From: Sphaerothrix gracilis
GTDB taxonomy: Bacteria; Cyanobacteriota; Cyanobacteriia; Phormidesmidales; Phormidesmidaceae
NCBI RefSeq assembly: GCF_030405905.1
Contig: NZ_JASATW010000027.1
Coordinates: 1-64,000, forward strand
DNA: 64,000 nucleotides
Direction: 5' to 3'
Shown here in pieces: positions 1-8,816 of the stretch. Under the pieces are notes generated by a model. The model searched no databases, had not been told where the DNA came from, and was given only the letters and a program-made list of their open reading frames with translations. Each line of letters begins with the position of its first letter. Position 1 is the first letter of the stretch. A program made the position numbers and the translations under genes.

Positions 1-1375
1 AGGTAATGTCTTTAGCGTTGATCGACTTAGATAAAAACAGGGCCGCTTCTGTCGCCGTTTGAGCCTGTTCTAACCCCTGATTTAGCGCGTAAGCCTTGCC
101 GAAAGCGCCTGTTACGTAAGCGATCGATCGCTTATTGTTGAGCTTATTGGCCTGTTCACGGGCGATCGCCAGTTGGGCAAACAGCCGCTTGTCTTGAGGC
201 TGAAAACTGCTATTGCTAGCCTCTTTCCAAGCAAGTAGATCAAAAATAAAGTGGGTACGACTCTCCAAGGTTTCCTGATTCGGCGGCAAAGCAGCTAACT
301 GCGTCTCAATTTCACTGACTGCTGAAGCCGCGTTAGTAAAGCGGCTTTGCTTAATCAGCAGGCTCAGCGTATTTAGCCTGGCCCGGACCTGATTGGCCGG
401 ATCGGCGGTGCGGCTAACCTGAGCGTATTCATTCAGCGCTGCTTCTGTGCCGGAGTTCTCAACCTGAAAAATATTGCCCAGGGTGAGCCGAGCTGCTGCG
501 ATCGCCTGTTGCAGTTCCTGCTGTTGGGCGGCTTCAAGGCCGGGGGCTGCCAGTAGCTGCTCCGCCAGTCTGATAGCCTGCTCTACTGCATCTTGGGCAC
601 TGGAGAGATCCCCCGCCACCACCAAAGCTTCCCCCAGCATGTGGAGGCTGCTGACCTTGCTGAGCGAGTCTGGCCGCTGCTGCAGCGTTACCGCCAAGGG
701 CTGCAGAATTTCGCTAACCGCCCGCAGATAGAACCCCTGTCCCTGCAGCGCCTTGGCCTGACGAATCAGGCTGCGCACCCAGCGAGCTTCGTCACCCACC
801 TGCCGGTAGCGCTGGGCTGCCTGTTGCCAGGTTTCGTAGGCGGCTTGTTTTTCCCCTTGGGCATATTGCAAACGGCCTTGAATATCTAAGCTTTGGGCTA
901 GGAGAGAAAGCTGCGGGCGATCGCCCGTCGTATCAGTTTCTAAAAGCGCCTGACTAGCTGCTATGGTTTGATTGGCTGAACTCCAGTTGCCCTGCTGACC
1001 ATAGACTAAAGCCAAATTTCCCAGAGCCGCCGCCTGTCTGAGGCGATCGCCCGCATTTTGGTAGAGCGCCACGGCCTGCTGCAGCGTCTCAGCAGCGGCA
1101 GCCAAGTCGCCGTTTTCATAGAGCTGCTGTCCTGTTTGCAGCAGTGCCACGCCGCTGAGTTCATTGGCTTCTTGGGCAATAAGCACGCCTGATGTCGGCA
1201 GCGGCCAGCTAGGCACGGAGACAACGGGCATTGCTTCAGGAGCAGTCGCTACGGCCTGCCAAGGCCCCGTACTGATCAGGCTGAACAGCAGGGTCAGCCC
1301 CAGCAGTAAGCCAAAACGGATCTGCTTAAATCTGCGTTGCTGAAGAGGCCGCTGACGACGCCAAAATTTCGTCAT
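1..1375 (-). CDS. TPR-repeat exported protein, 3' part beyond window
   Basis: The frame is open from the ATG at 1375 to the window edge, giving the first 458 or so residues. The N-terminus is basic and then hydrophobic (ending near the TGPWQAVATA segment), which reads as a signal peptide or anchor. The rest is helical, rich in Ala, Gln and Leu, with several TPR-like units (for example the stretch around QLYENGDLAAAAETLQQAV and LYGQQGNWSSANQTI). Cyanobacterial proteins of this build often end in a CHAT peptidase domain, but that part lies outside the window, so a CHAT call is only a guess. The next gene, also TPR-rich, lies upstream on the same strand with about 170 bases between them. No stop codon interrupts the frame. 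Confidence 0.75.
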   Translation of the reverse strand, partial: MTKFWRRQRPLQQRRFKQIRFGLLLGLTLLFSLISTGPWQAVATAPEAMPVVSVPSWPLPTSGVLIAQEANELSGVALLQTGQQLYENGDLAAAAETLQQAVALYQNAGDRLRQAAALGNLALVYGQQGNWSSANQTIAASQALLETDTTGDRPQLSLLAQSLDIQGRLQYAQGEKQAAYETWQQAAQRYRQVGDEARWVRSLIRQAKALQGQGFYLRAVSEILQPLAVTLQQRPDSLSKVSSLHMLGEALVVAGDLSSAQDAVEQAIRLAEQLLAAPGLEAAQQQELQQAIAAARLTLGNIFQVENSGTEAALNEYAQVSRTADPANQVRARLNTLSLLIKQSRFTNAASAVSEIETQLAALPPNQETLESRTHFIFDLLAWKEASNSSFQPQDKRLFAQLAIAREQANKLNNKRSIAYVTGAFGKAYALNQGLEQAQTATEAALFLSKSINAKDIT

Positions 1376-1544
1376 GATATCAACCTGCTGATGGCAGTTA
1401 TGAAGATGAATGATGTGCACTAAGCCAAATAGCCTGCCCCAGCAACCCTTTACGCTGAGAGATGGCTAAAGTGCTCCGTCGCGGTGATACCCTGCTCTAT
1501 CCAGATTATGCGATCGCTCTTTGCCTTGCCGTAAATGTTGCCAA

Positions 1545-3266
1545 TTATTGCATGACTGATTGTTGCTGTTGCTGCTGAAGCTGCTGATTGATGTTTTGCA
1601 TCAGCGCTAAGGCGGTTTGCTGAGCTGGATTCAGCTCTAAGGCTTTGGCCACAACAACTTGGGCTTCTTCCAGCCGACCCAAACGGCTAAAAGCCAAAGC
1701 CAGTCCGGCCCAGGCATCGGCATTTTCGGCATCGATTTGTAATGCCTGCTGGTAGGAAACGAGGGCCTCCTCGTAGCGGTTGAGAGCAGTCAAGTTGGTG
1801 GCTCGGTTGTACCAGCCCTGAAACAGTTCCGGGTTGAGGTTGATGGCGGCATTGGTTGAGAGCAAAGCTGTCTCGTAGCGCTCCAAATACCATAAAACTA
1901 CGCTGCGGTTAGCCCAGGTAAGGGCATCATCGGGGTTAAGCTGCAAGGCCGTTTCGTAAGCGCTCAGGGCCGCTTCGTATTCTTCTAAGGTGCGTAAAAT
2001 TCGGGCCTGATTGGCCCAGGCAATTCCATAGGCTGGGTCTAGCTCAATCGCCTTTTGGGTAGAAGCTAGCGCCTCTGAATAGCGCTCTAAAAACCACAGA
2101 ATCACGCTGCGATCGCTCCAGGCTTGGGTAAAGTTAGGGCTAATGCCGACGGCACGGTTAGCTGAAGCCAGGGCTGCTTCATACTCCCCCTGCCCGGTCA
2201 GCGCATGTGCCCGCTCAATCCAAGCCTGAGCTGGGCCTTCTTCCCACCAGATACCGTCACTTTCTGCCGCCAAAGCCTGATCGCAGGCCACGATCGCCAT
2301 GTCGTACTGATCTAGCTGGTTGAATAACGTACACTGTCCCACCAAGGCACGAGAATGCTCTGGCTTCAGTTCAACGGCGCGGCTGTAGGAGGTCAGCGCT
2401 TCGGCATATTCCTCAATTTGCTCTAGAGCTTTGCCCTGGGCTGTCCAAACTAAGGCATTCTCTGGATCCACGTTAATCGCTCGGTCGTACAGATCGATGG
2501 CTGCCCTATAGTCGCCTAGCTGAGCCTGAGCTAATCCCTGGTTATACCAGGCGATCGCCGCGTTTTGCTGCCGCCAGTCACCGTTGCCAATCAGGGCATC
2601 CTGACAGGCTCCAATCGCTGCGTCGTAGTTAGTCAAATTGCGCAGGGCTTCGCAGCGATAGGCCAGCACCAGGGAATCTCCTGGCTCCATCAGCAGCACC
2701 CGCTCATAGGCCACCAGCGCCTGCTCGTAATTTTCCATCTGGGCCAAAATCCGACCGCGTCGGAACCAGGCAAGCGCCGGTGACTGATTGCCCCAGCTGC
2801 CGTTGACTCGCAGGGCTTCATTGCACTTGTCTAAGGCCATTTCGGTTTGGCCCAGCTCTGAGAAGGAAATGCACTGGTAGGTCAGGGCCAGGGAATTTTC
2901 CTCGTTGCGGTTGAGGGATTGAGTTGCCGAGGCGATCGCTTCGGGATACTGCTGCTGCGCCACTAAAATGCCGCTGTGCAGCGCCCAAATATCCGAGTCG
3001 CGCGGCTCTAGCTCAATTGCTTTTTCACAAGCGGTGACGGCTTCCTCGTACTGTTCGGCGCTGGCCTGAAGTTCGCAGAGATTACGCCAGTAGTCAAAGT
3101 CCTCTAGTTCTTCTAGCAGACCTGCCTGGGCGTAGCGGCTAGCGGCAGCGTCATTGCCACTGGGTAAAGGCGCGATCGCCCTGGCTGCCGGTGCCCCCAA
3201 ACAGGCAACCGCGACTAGGCCTAGAGAGCCAACTATTTTAGAGCTGAGCCAATCATTAAAGTTCAT
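1545..3266 (-). CDS. Exported TPR-repeat protein, 573 aa
   Basis: The protein opens with a signal-peptide-like segment (basic start, hydrophobic residues 10-24, Ala-x-Ala around 28-30), so it probably acts in the periplasm or at a membrane. From about residue 48 to 560 it is a continuous array of 34-residue tetratricopeptide units, recognisable by recurring A...W..G..L....Y..A......A..L.P patterns. Such arrays are scaffolds for protein-protein contacts; no catalytic domain is visible. The tail is Gln-rich (a run of six Gln). The ATG at 3266 is the natural start because the signal peptide begins there. Partner unknown. It lies downstream of a divergently transcribed pentapeptide-repeat gene. 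Confidence 0.85.
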   Translation of the reverse strand: MNFNDWLSSKIVGSLGLVAVACLGAPAARAIAPLPSGNDAAASRYAQAGLLEELEDFDYWRNLCELQASAEQYEEAVTACEKAIELEPRDSDIWALHSGILVAQQQYPEAIASATQSLNRNEENSLALTYQCISFSELGQTEMALDKCNEALRVNGSWGNQSPALAWFRRGRILAQMENYEQALVAYERVLLMEPGDSLVLAYRCEALRNLTNYDAAIGACQDALIGNGDWRQQNAAIAWYNQGLAQAQLGDYRAAIDLYDRAINVDPENALVWTAQGKALEQIEEYAEALTSYSRAVELKPEHSRALVGQCTLFNQLDQYDMAIVACDQALAAESDGIWWEEGPAQAWIERAHALTGQGEYEAALASANRAVGISPNFTQAWSDRSVILWFLERYSEALASTQKAIELDPAYGIAWANQARILRTLEEYEAALSAYETALQLNPDDALTWANRSVVLWYLERYETALLSTNAAINLNPELFQGWYNRATNLTALNRYEEALVSYQQALQIDAENADAWAGLALAFSRLGRLEEAQVVVAKALELNPAQQTALALMQNINQQLQQQQQQSVMQ

Positions 3267-3524
3267 TGCCTACAAAGGGTACGTCAGGCTGCGCCACAAC
3301 ACACCCTACCGTTAACGTTATCGTGAAGCGCGGTTGTCAATCTCAAGTTCAACAATCCTAGCGGCTGATCAGTCAGTCGCTCGTTACTCACAACTTGCCT
3401 TTTAAACCTGAGCCAAGCTCACTCCCATCACCAGGGTACTGGCTGTCAGCCGCGAAACAGGCTAAACCTATGTCGAATTTTTTCGATCCGCCGGATCGGC
3501 TAAGATTTGGGCGAATGGGTAGAC

Positions 3525-4862
3525 ATGAAGACGATGGCCCTTAAATTTTTGCTCCCTAGCCTGGGACTGCTGTGGATATTGACTTCAGCCGCCTATGGCG
3601 CTAACGAAAATCATGTCGCTCGCCTGCGCGAAACCCGCCAGTGTGATGACTGCAATCTGCGCGATGCGGATCTCTCAGGCGCTTTTTTGCGCGGGGCCAA
3701 TCTGCGGGGAGCCGACCTGCGGGGAGCCAATCTCAACGGCGCTGACCTGCGGGGCGCTTTCCTGATTCAGGCGCGGCTGAGCGAGGCGGATCTGCGCAAT
3801 GCCAATCTGTCGGGGGCCAATCTCACCAGTGCCGATCTCGATCGGGCTCAGCTTGCCAATGCCCTGATCGATACGTTTACGGTGATTGACGACAAGTGGC
3901 GGCTGGTTCATGCTCTGGTGACAGAGGGGGTGGGCGATCGCGATCTGACCGGGGCCGATCTCAGTAATGCCAACTTAGACGAAGTCGATTTGCGGCAGGC
4001 TGACTTGACCGGAGCTGATTTGTCCGGGGCTAGCTTTGAGGCGGCTAATCTGACCAGTACGGTGCTGAGCGAAGCTAACTTAGAGGGGGCCGATCTCTTT
4101 TTAGCCACGCTGCAAGATGCGGGCATCGACCAGGTGAATCTGCGAGAGGGTAATTTACAGGCCACCGATCTGAGACAGGCCAATTTGACGGCTTCAGACC
4201 TGCAGGAGGCCAATCTATCGCTGGCCTATTTGGAAGGAGCCAACCTAGCTCAGGCCAATCTGCAGGAAGCTGACCTCGACTCGGCTATTTTGCCAACGGC
4301 GAATCTGACGGAGACAAATCTGACCGAAGCCAGTCTGTTTTTGGCCGATCTGCGTCAGGCCAATCTATCGGGGGCCGCACTGGAGGATACAGAGCTTTCC
4401 GGGGCCAACCTGACGGGCAGCAATCTCAGCCTCAGCGGCCTTAGCGACGCGGAGCTAGAGGCGGTAATTTCACAGGGCAGCGACTTGCGCGGGGCCAACC
4501 TCAGCGGCAGCAACTTAGTCAGCATTGATCTGCGCGATTCTGATCTCAGCGACATCGATCTGAGCGCTGCTGAAATGCAAAATGCCAACTTGAGTAACGC
4601 CAATCTGACAAACGCTAACCTACGCAGCACAGACCTGCGCGGTGCAGACCTGCGCGGCGCCAATCTGTCTAACGTCAATCTGCAGGACGCTAGGCTGGCC
4701 GGGGCTGATTTAACCAACGCCAACCTGACCAATGCCAACCTGCGCGGCACCGATCTAGAAGACGCTAGCTTACTAGGTACCACCTTAGAAGGCATTGTCT
4801 TTTCGGCAGGCACGAATCTCTGCGGCACCACCATGCCCGACGGCGAGGTGCACAGCTGCTAG
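3525..4862 (+). CDS. Exported pentapeptide-repeat protein
   Basis: After a signal peptide (MKTMALKFLLPSLG..., likely cleaved after AAYG) the protein is almost entirely A(D/N)Lxx pentapeptide repeats, from about residue 45 to 430. This predicts a right-handed quadrilateral beta-helix. A short non-repeat insertion near residues 105-125 (TFTVIDDKWRLVHALVTEG) breaks the helix. Two Cys near the start (CDDC) and two near the end could form disulfides. The start was set at the ATG at 3525, since an in-frame TTG further upstream would only add charged residues ahead of the signal peptide. A perfect palindrome (CGATCCG-C-CGGATCG, 3484-3498) lies just upstream. Function is unknown: the fold is seen both in gyrase-protecting proteins and in many uncharacterised cyanobacterial exported proteins. 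Confidence 0.85.
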   Translation: MKTMALKFLLPSLGLLWILTSAAYGANENHVARLRETRQCDDCNLRDADLSGAFLRGANLRGADLRGANLNGADLRGAFLIQARLSEADLRNANLSGANLTSADLDRAQLANALIDTFTVIDDKWRLVHALVTEGVGDRDLTGADLSNANLDEVDLRQADLTGADLSGASFEAANLTSTVLSEANLEGADLFLATLQDAGIDQVNLREGNLQATDLRQANLTASDLQEANLSLAYLEGANLAQANLQEADLDSAILPTANLTETNLTEASLFLADLRQANLSGAALEDTELSGANLTGSNLSLSGLSDAELEAVISQGSDLRGANLSGSNLVSIDLRDSDLSDIDLSAAEMQNANLSNANLTNANLRSTDLRGADLRGANLSNVNLQDARLAGADLTNANLTNANLRGTDLEDASLLGTTLEGIVFSAGTNLCGTTMPDGEVHSC

Positions 4863-4878
4863 GAATTGTGAACTCTTG

Positions 4879-4916
4879 AAAAATCTATCTTTCTGTAGCA
4901 GTCGATACAGATTTTT
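4879..4916 (+). terminator. Hairpin after pentapeptide-repeat gene
   Basis: AAAAATCT at 4879-4886 pairs with AGATTTTT at 4909-4916, and flanking ACTC/GAGT can extend the stem across a bulge. The position just after a stop codon suits a weak intrinsic terminator, although no long T tract follows. Confidence 0.4.
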
Positions 4917-4927
4917 GAGTTTACTTT

Positions 4928-4950
4928 AGAAATAAAGCTATTTTATTTCT
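4928..4950 (+). promoter_or_regulatory. 9-bp inverted repeat at a start codon
   Basis: AGAAATAAA (4928-4936) and TTTATTTCT (4942-4950) form a perfect 9-bp inverted repeat that ends five bases before the ATG at 4955. In RNA it would form a hairpin across the ribosome-binding region. It could equally be a protein-binding site. No clear Shine-Dalgarno sequence is left outside the stem. Confidence 0.35.
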
Positions 4951-4954
4951 GACC

Positions 4955-5170
4955 ATGCATACTCAAGATCTGCGGGAAAACCAGAGTGAGGCTCCTGTTT
5001 ATCATCCTCTGTTTACAGTCGGCTTTGTCGTTCTGCAAGCCTGCCTCGTTGCAGCTATTCCGATTGTGATCGGCCTGCGATCGCCCGAACGCTTTGCGAC
5101 CCAAACCTTGCCCAGTGAAGCCGCTCTCTGGGCACCCGTCGGAGAGAAAGAAGCTAGTCAGGGTAACTAG
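4955..5170 (+). CDS. Small single-span membrane protein, 71 aa
   Basis: Not recognised. The protein has a polar N-terminus, one hydrophobic segment at about residues 20-41 (FTVGFVVLQACLVAAIPIVIG) and a polar tail, so a single membrane span is likely. It sits about 100 bases ahead of the DUF4157 gene on the same strand and could be co-transcribed with it. A hairpin-forming inverted repeat lies directly upstream of the start. Confidence 0.5.
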   Translation: MHTQDLRENQSEAPVYHPLFTVGFVVLQACLVAAIPIVIGLRSPERFATQTLPSEAALWAPVGEKEASQGN

Positions 5171-5271
5171 ACCTAAGTCGAATTTTTTTGACGATGCGGC
5201 GCGATCGCCACTGACCTATGCCAAACTTGAGGCAGGATTGACTTTTTATCAATAGCCGCTAGAGGTCTGCT

Positions 5272-6087
5272 ATGCGTACGAGACAGACAGCCAAAGTTCC
5301 AACCGCTCAGAGCACAGTGGCGCATCTCCAGGCTAAATCACTTCAATCTCGGCCCTTTGGGGTTCGGCAAGCGCCTGCCAGCGCCGAAACTCAGCTAGTG
5401 CAGGCAAAAACGGCTGGGTTCGACCCCAATCAGGTTTCTGTTTTTCCCTCCGCCTCAGCTCCCATTCAAACTAAGCTGACGATTGGCGAAGTAGGAGACA
5501 AGTACGAACAAGAAGCTGACAGCGTCGCCAAGCAGGTTGTAGGTCAGATCAATTCACCCCAGGCTTCAACCGGGCAGTCAGTCCAGCGCGAGGCCATGCC
5601 CGAAGAAGAGGAACTGCTACAGGGCAAGCTAGACGTGCAGCGCGAGGCCATGCCCGAAGAAGAGGATGAACTGCAGATGAAGCCGATGCTGCGGCGCGAG
5701 GCCATGCCCGAAGAGGAAGACGAACTGCAGATGAAACCAATGCTGCAGCGGCAAGCCACAGGTGAAATGCAGGCCGAGCAGGATTTAGAATCCACGATTC
5801 AGGCTTCGCGCGGCCAAGGGCAGCCCCTAGATGCGGGTCTGCAAAATTCGATGGGACAGGCTTTAGGCGCGGATTTCAGCGGCGTACGAGTCCATACGGA
5901 TGCGCGCTCAGATCAGCTGAATCAATCTATCAACGCCAAAGCGTTTACCACCGGGCAAGACGTTTTCTTCCGCCAGGGGGCCTACAATCCGGGTGACCAG
6001 GGGGGGCAAGAACTGATTGCCCACGAGCTAACCCATGTAGTGCAGCAAAACGGCAGCGCTATCCAGCAGAAGCCGGAGACGGTTTGA
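5272..6087 (+). CDS. DUF4157 (eCIS core) domain protein with HExxH motif
   Basis: Residues about 186-262 match the DUF4157 family: LDAGLQNSMGQALGADFSGV leads into VRVHTDARSDQL, then AFTTGQDVFFRQGAYNP and the zinc-peptidase motif HELTH at 251-255. DUF4157 proteins are commonly encoded with extracellular contractile injection systems, where they are thought to be cargo or to process cargo. The first 100 residues are polar and probably disordered. Residues 104-160 hold three near-identical acidic repeats of about 19 residues built on REAMPEEEDELQMKPML. No tail sheath, tube, baseplate or AAA gene of an injection system occurs in this window, so the gene is an orphan here. An HExxH motif alone does not prove protease activity. 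Confidence 0.8.
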   Translation: MRTRQTAKVPTAQSTVAHLQAKSLQSRPFGVRQAPASAETQLVQAKTAGFDPNQVSVFPSASAPIQTKLTIGEVGDKYEQEADSVAKQVVGQINSPQASTGQSVQREAMPEEEELLQGKLDVQREAMPEEEDELQMKPMLRREAMPEEEDELQMKPMLQRQATGEMQAEQDLESTIQASRGQGQPLDAGLQNSMGQALGADFSGVRVHTDARSDQLNQSINAKAFTTGQDVFFRQGAYNPGDQGGQELIAHELTHVVQQNGSAIQQKPETV

Positions 6088-6118
6088 AAACCGTTCCTTA
6101 CCAAATCACCTCTCACCC

Positions 6119-7150
6119 TCAGAGCGGCCAGTCTGCGATCGCCTCGGTAGACTGCACCAGATGCATTCCCGCCTCGGCATAGCGGCCATAGGCAGTATCG
6201 GCCTGTTCGGTAAAGTCTACGACTCCCGGCACCACCACCGGAGAAGTGCAGTCTTCTAGGAGATAAACTTTTTTAGCAAGGGCTGAATCTCGCGCCTGAA
6301 TTTCCCTCAGCAGGTCATCAACTGTCCAGGCTACACAGTGACTCTTGGCCTGCCCCGCAATTACCACCTTGTCAAAAGCGAGCAGCTTCTCAATCAGGCT
6401 GCTGTTTTTTTGAGCGATCGCCCTGCCGGCTTCATCCTGCAGCACCTCCGGACTCAAGACCGAATAGTTTTCGGTAAAGGGGTTGCTGCCTTTGACTTCA
6501 AAACGAGTTTGGCTGTTGCGGGCTAGATTGTGAAAAAAGCAGGCTTCCTCTACGGCTGAAACCAAAGCATGACCAATGCCTCCCAGCATGGAGTGATAGG
6601 GCCAAATGGTCAGCGGGTATTTGCCGCGCTCGTCTAGCTGTTTGACATAGTGGAGTCCGTAAGCCTGCAGCTTGTCATAGTTATCCTCAGCCAAAGCCGG
6701 AGCGATCGCCGGATTCACTCGCCACTGTCCCTGCTGCACGTCCTGCAGATGAATATTGGTCATCGGCGCTGGATTTTCGCCTGCTTCATTGACCCAGAAC
6801 TCGGCGTGAAAAATCTGCACGGCAGTGTGAGTATCCATCGTGGGCGCGATCGCCGTAATTGAACCCAAGTTGCGATAGATAAACTCACACAGGCGGACGT
6901 TGTCGTGCACCGCGCCCATGCCGGACTGGCCGCCAACAAATAGCTCAAAGTCAGGAATGCAGAACGTGTTTTGCACATCGATCGCCAGCAGGCAAATCTT
7001 GGTTGTGTCTTCTACAGCAGGCTGAATACCGTGCTGCTGCGCCCATTCTTTAGCCTGCACCGCCCGTTCCTGGTAGGGCACCCGCCAGACCTCGCCCACG
7101 CGCGCCGCATCGAAATAGTCTGGAATTGGAAGCTGGGTTTGAGTGGTCAT
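6119..7150 (-). CDS. Isochorismatase/nicotinamidase-like cysteine hydrolase
   Basis: The fold is that of the cysteine-hydrolase (isochorismatase-like) family. The strand with the catalytic Asp is visible (LLAIDVQNTFC, near residue 58), followed by the MDTHTAVQIFH region typical of the metal-binding part of nicotinamidases, and the nucleophile-containing segment AGQAKSHCVAWTVDDLL near residue 270. At 343 residues it is much longer than typical nicotinamidases (about 200), with insertions in the middle (TNIHLQDVQQGQWRVNP and around 195-240). It could cleave an amide such as nicotinamide, but the substrate cannot be read from sequence. It stands alone, convergent with the DUF4157 gene. Confidence 0.8.
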   Translation of the reverse strand: MTTQTQLPIPDYFDAARVGEVWRVPYQERAVQAKEWAQQHGIQPAVEDTTKICLLAIDVQNTFCIPDFELFVGGQSGMGAVHDNVRLCEFIYRNLGSITAIAPTMDTHTAVQIFHAEFWVNEAGENPAPMTNIHLQDVQQGQWRVNPAIAPALAEDNYDKLQAYGLHYVKQLDERGKYPLTIWPYHSMLGGIGHALVSAVEEACFFHNLARNSQTRFEVKGSNPFTENYSVLSPEVLQDEAGRAIAQKNSSLIEKLLAFDKVVIAGQAKSHCVAWTVDDLLREIQARDSALAKKVYLLEDCTSPVVVPGVVDFTEQADTAYGRYAEAGMHLVQSTEAIADWPL

Positions 7151-7265
7151 CGCTGGCTGCCCGGTGTGATAACAAGTCCCTTTTTAAACGATTGTAGTCA
7201 GCCCCCCTGATTCCGTCAGACAGCCTCTGATTCTGACGCCACTCTAAGCCAGCAGCCGGCCTTAC

Positions 7266-7745
7266 TTACTGCGCTACCCGCTGCCGCGCTGACTGGGTTT
7301 TAGGTGCGATCGCGGTGTGGTTGGCCGCCTTTGCCAGACCAAACTGCGGCATGTTGCCGTAGATGCACTCATACTGCCCGGGTTCCACTAGATAAGTTTC
7401 GTGCCAAATCCCGACGCTGCCATCGCTGCCGACTCGGCGCATAAAATCTTGCCAGGCTCGCCAGTGGGGATCTTCCTTGCTGCGGGCAAATTTTTCCAAA
7501 GCTTCAAACGATCGCCAGTAAGAGAGCATCAGCGTCGTCAGCGGCCAGAAATGAAAAAACTGCTCAGCCCCTAAGAAGCCCTTTTCCGGCTTTTGGGAGA
7601 GCGTTTTGAGCATCGGCGGCATGGCCTGGGCCACCGGCAGCCACTTATGCACAGCCCAAAACTGATTAACCCGCAAACCAATTAAGAACACCACAAATGA
7701 GCCTTCAATTTGAGCCGTATAGCGACCCGCATAAATCTGAGCCAT
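7266..7745 (-). CDS. DUF4188 family protein
   Basis: The sequence matches the DUF4188 family, small proteins related to the dimeric alpha-beta barrel / monooxygenase-like group. Typical features are the start MAQIYAGRYTAQIEGSFVVF, the segment LMLSYWRSFEALEKFARSKE and the HETYLVEPGQYECIYGNMP block. No cofactor site is obvious and the substrate is unknown. Members are often found beside small regulators. None is adjacent here, but a repeated ATATGC/GCATAT motif upstream suggests specific control. Confidence 0.8.
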   Translation of the reverse strand: MAQIYAGRYTAQIEGSFVVFLIGLRVNQFWAVHKWLPVAQAMPPMLKTLSQKPEKGFLGAEQFFHFWPLTTLMLSYWRSFEALEKFARSKEDPHWRAWQDFMRRVGSDGSVGIWHETYLVEPGQYECIYGNMPQFGLAKAANHTAIAPKTQSARQRVAQ

Positions 7746-7795
7746 GATTCTTCCTGCCAGAGACTAGATACATCAGTTTGATTCTAGTCAATTTT

Positions 7796-7846
7796 ATATG
7801 CAACTATGCGCACTATGTGTAATTAAATATGCAAATTTACGCATAT
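7796..7846. promoter_or_regulatory. Putative operator with ATATGC repeats
   Basis: ATATGC occurs at 7796-7801 and 7827-7832 and its reverse complement GCATAT at 7841-7846, so 7827-7846 is a 6-8-6 inverted repeat in an AT-rich stretch. It sits between the divergent DUF4188 gene (start 7745) and the membrane-protein gene (start 7927) and could serve either. The regulator is unknown. Confidence 0.4.
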
Positions 7847-7926
7847 AAAATTTAGCCTGCCTTAATTCAGCCCATGACTCAGGGCAAACAGCTAGATAAT
7901 AGAGAGGTAAAAATAAAATCTGCTCT

Positions 7927-8370
7927 ATGTCCTCTATGCAAATGACAGGGCTGCTGGTCGGCGGCCTTGCACCCGCGCTGCTTTATGGCCTATTCGGTAT
8001 CCTGCAAAAGTCCAGCAATCAAAGCGATATTGGACTAGGTCCTTACCTTGTCGGCATTGGCATCGGGGTCGTCCTCATTGGCGGAGTCAGCTATGGTCTG
8101 TGGCCCAATCGCAATCTGCCTCCCGTTGCCTTCAGCTATACGGTGCTGATGGGATCCTTTTGGGCGGCAGGCACGGCCTTAGTCGCAGTTGGACTTACCC
8201 GCTACAGCACGCCTATTTCTAAGCTGGTCCCGCTCTACAACATGAATACCCTAGTCACGGTGCTGCTAGGGCTGCTGATTTTTGCTGAATGGCAGAATGT
8301 TTCGGTTATTAAGCTATTGCTGGGAGCAGCGCTGATTATTGTGGGGGGCGTTTTAGTGGCAGGCGCATAG
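7927..8370 (+). CDS. EamA/DMT-like small membrane protein
   Basis: This 147-residue protein is very hydrophobic with four or five predicted spans: residues 7-25, 38-58, 70-92, 101-121 and 125-146. The pattern and the ending (AEWQNVSVIKLLLGAALIIVGGVLVAG) match one half of a drug/metabolite transporter (EamA repeat), like bacterial half-size exporters that work as dimers. The substrate is unknown. Its divergent neighbour is the DUF4188 gene across a shared AT-rich promoter region. Confidence 0.7.
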   Translation: MSSMQMTGLLVGGLAPALLYGLFGILQKSSNQSDIGLGPYLVGIGIGVVLIGGVSYGLWPNRNLPPVAFSYTVLMGSFWAAGTALVAVGLTRYSTPISKLVPLYNMNTLVTVLLGLLIFAEWQNVSVIKLLLGAALIIVGGVLVAGA

Positions 8371-8389
8371 GCGCTCTTGCTGCATCAGT

Positions 8390-8755
8390 CTAGTTAGCCC
8401 GGTGCCATCGCTGCGCCGTGATCAGCAGCGGGCTGAGGCCAATCCACTGATAAATCGGCAGCACCACGAAAGTGAGGCTGCTTTGGGCGTCGAGATGGGC
8501 AATAAAAGCTTCGTAGCTGATTATGACGCTAGAAAAGGTCAAGAGAGTCGCTGCTATCAGCAAGAGGATTAGCGAAATTCTACAGGAGCGTAGCCGCTTG
8601 ATTGCCCAGAGAGTTACAGCATAGGGAGCGATCGCCCAGCCTACTAGCGACAGGGGTATCCATCCCTGTTGCAGTCCATATCCGTCTACCGGCAGCAGAA
8701 AGCTAAAGGTAATAAACAGGCCGCTGGCGAGGAGCGTGGTTGCGAGATACCTCAT
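8390..8755 (-). CDS. Membrane protein of unknown function, 121 aa
   Basis: Not recognised. Starting at the ATG at 8755 (MRYLATTLLASGLFITFSF) the protein has four hydrophobic segments, at about residues 4-22, 35-52, 60-78 and 93-115. A longer reading from 8809 would add 18 polar residues and overlap the divergent DCC-family gene, so the shorter start is preferred. Confidence 0.55.
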   Translation of the reverse strand: MRYLATTLLASGLFITFSFLLPVDGYGLQQGWIPLSLVGWAIAPYAVTLWAIKRLRSCRISLILLLIAATLLTFSSVIISYEAFIAHLDAQSSLTFVVLPIYQWIGLSPLLITAQRWHRAN

Positions 8756-8816
8756 AGAGCAAATCTTTCTTAAAATAGAGTTACAAACTGTTTCAAAAGC
8801 CCAAGGCATTGTATCC

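Noticed and set aside
474..1224. Several short frames on both strands at the left edge
   Set aside because: The continuous 458-residue minus-strand TPR frame from 1375 covers this region without a stop; the others are shadows.
3675..4834. Long antisense frames across the pentapeptide-repeat gene
   Set aside because: They arise from the repetitive codon pattern of the A(D/N)Lxx repeats and give low-complexity products. The sense protein has a signal peptide and clear repeats.
5544..5795. Antisense Ser-rich frames opposite the DUF4157 gene
   Set aside because: They mirror the triple acidic repeat and have no independent support.
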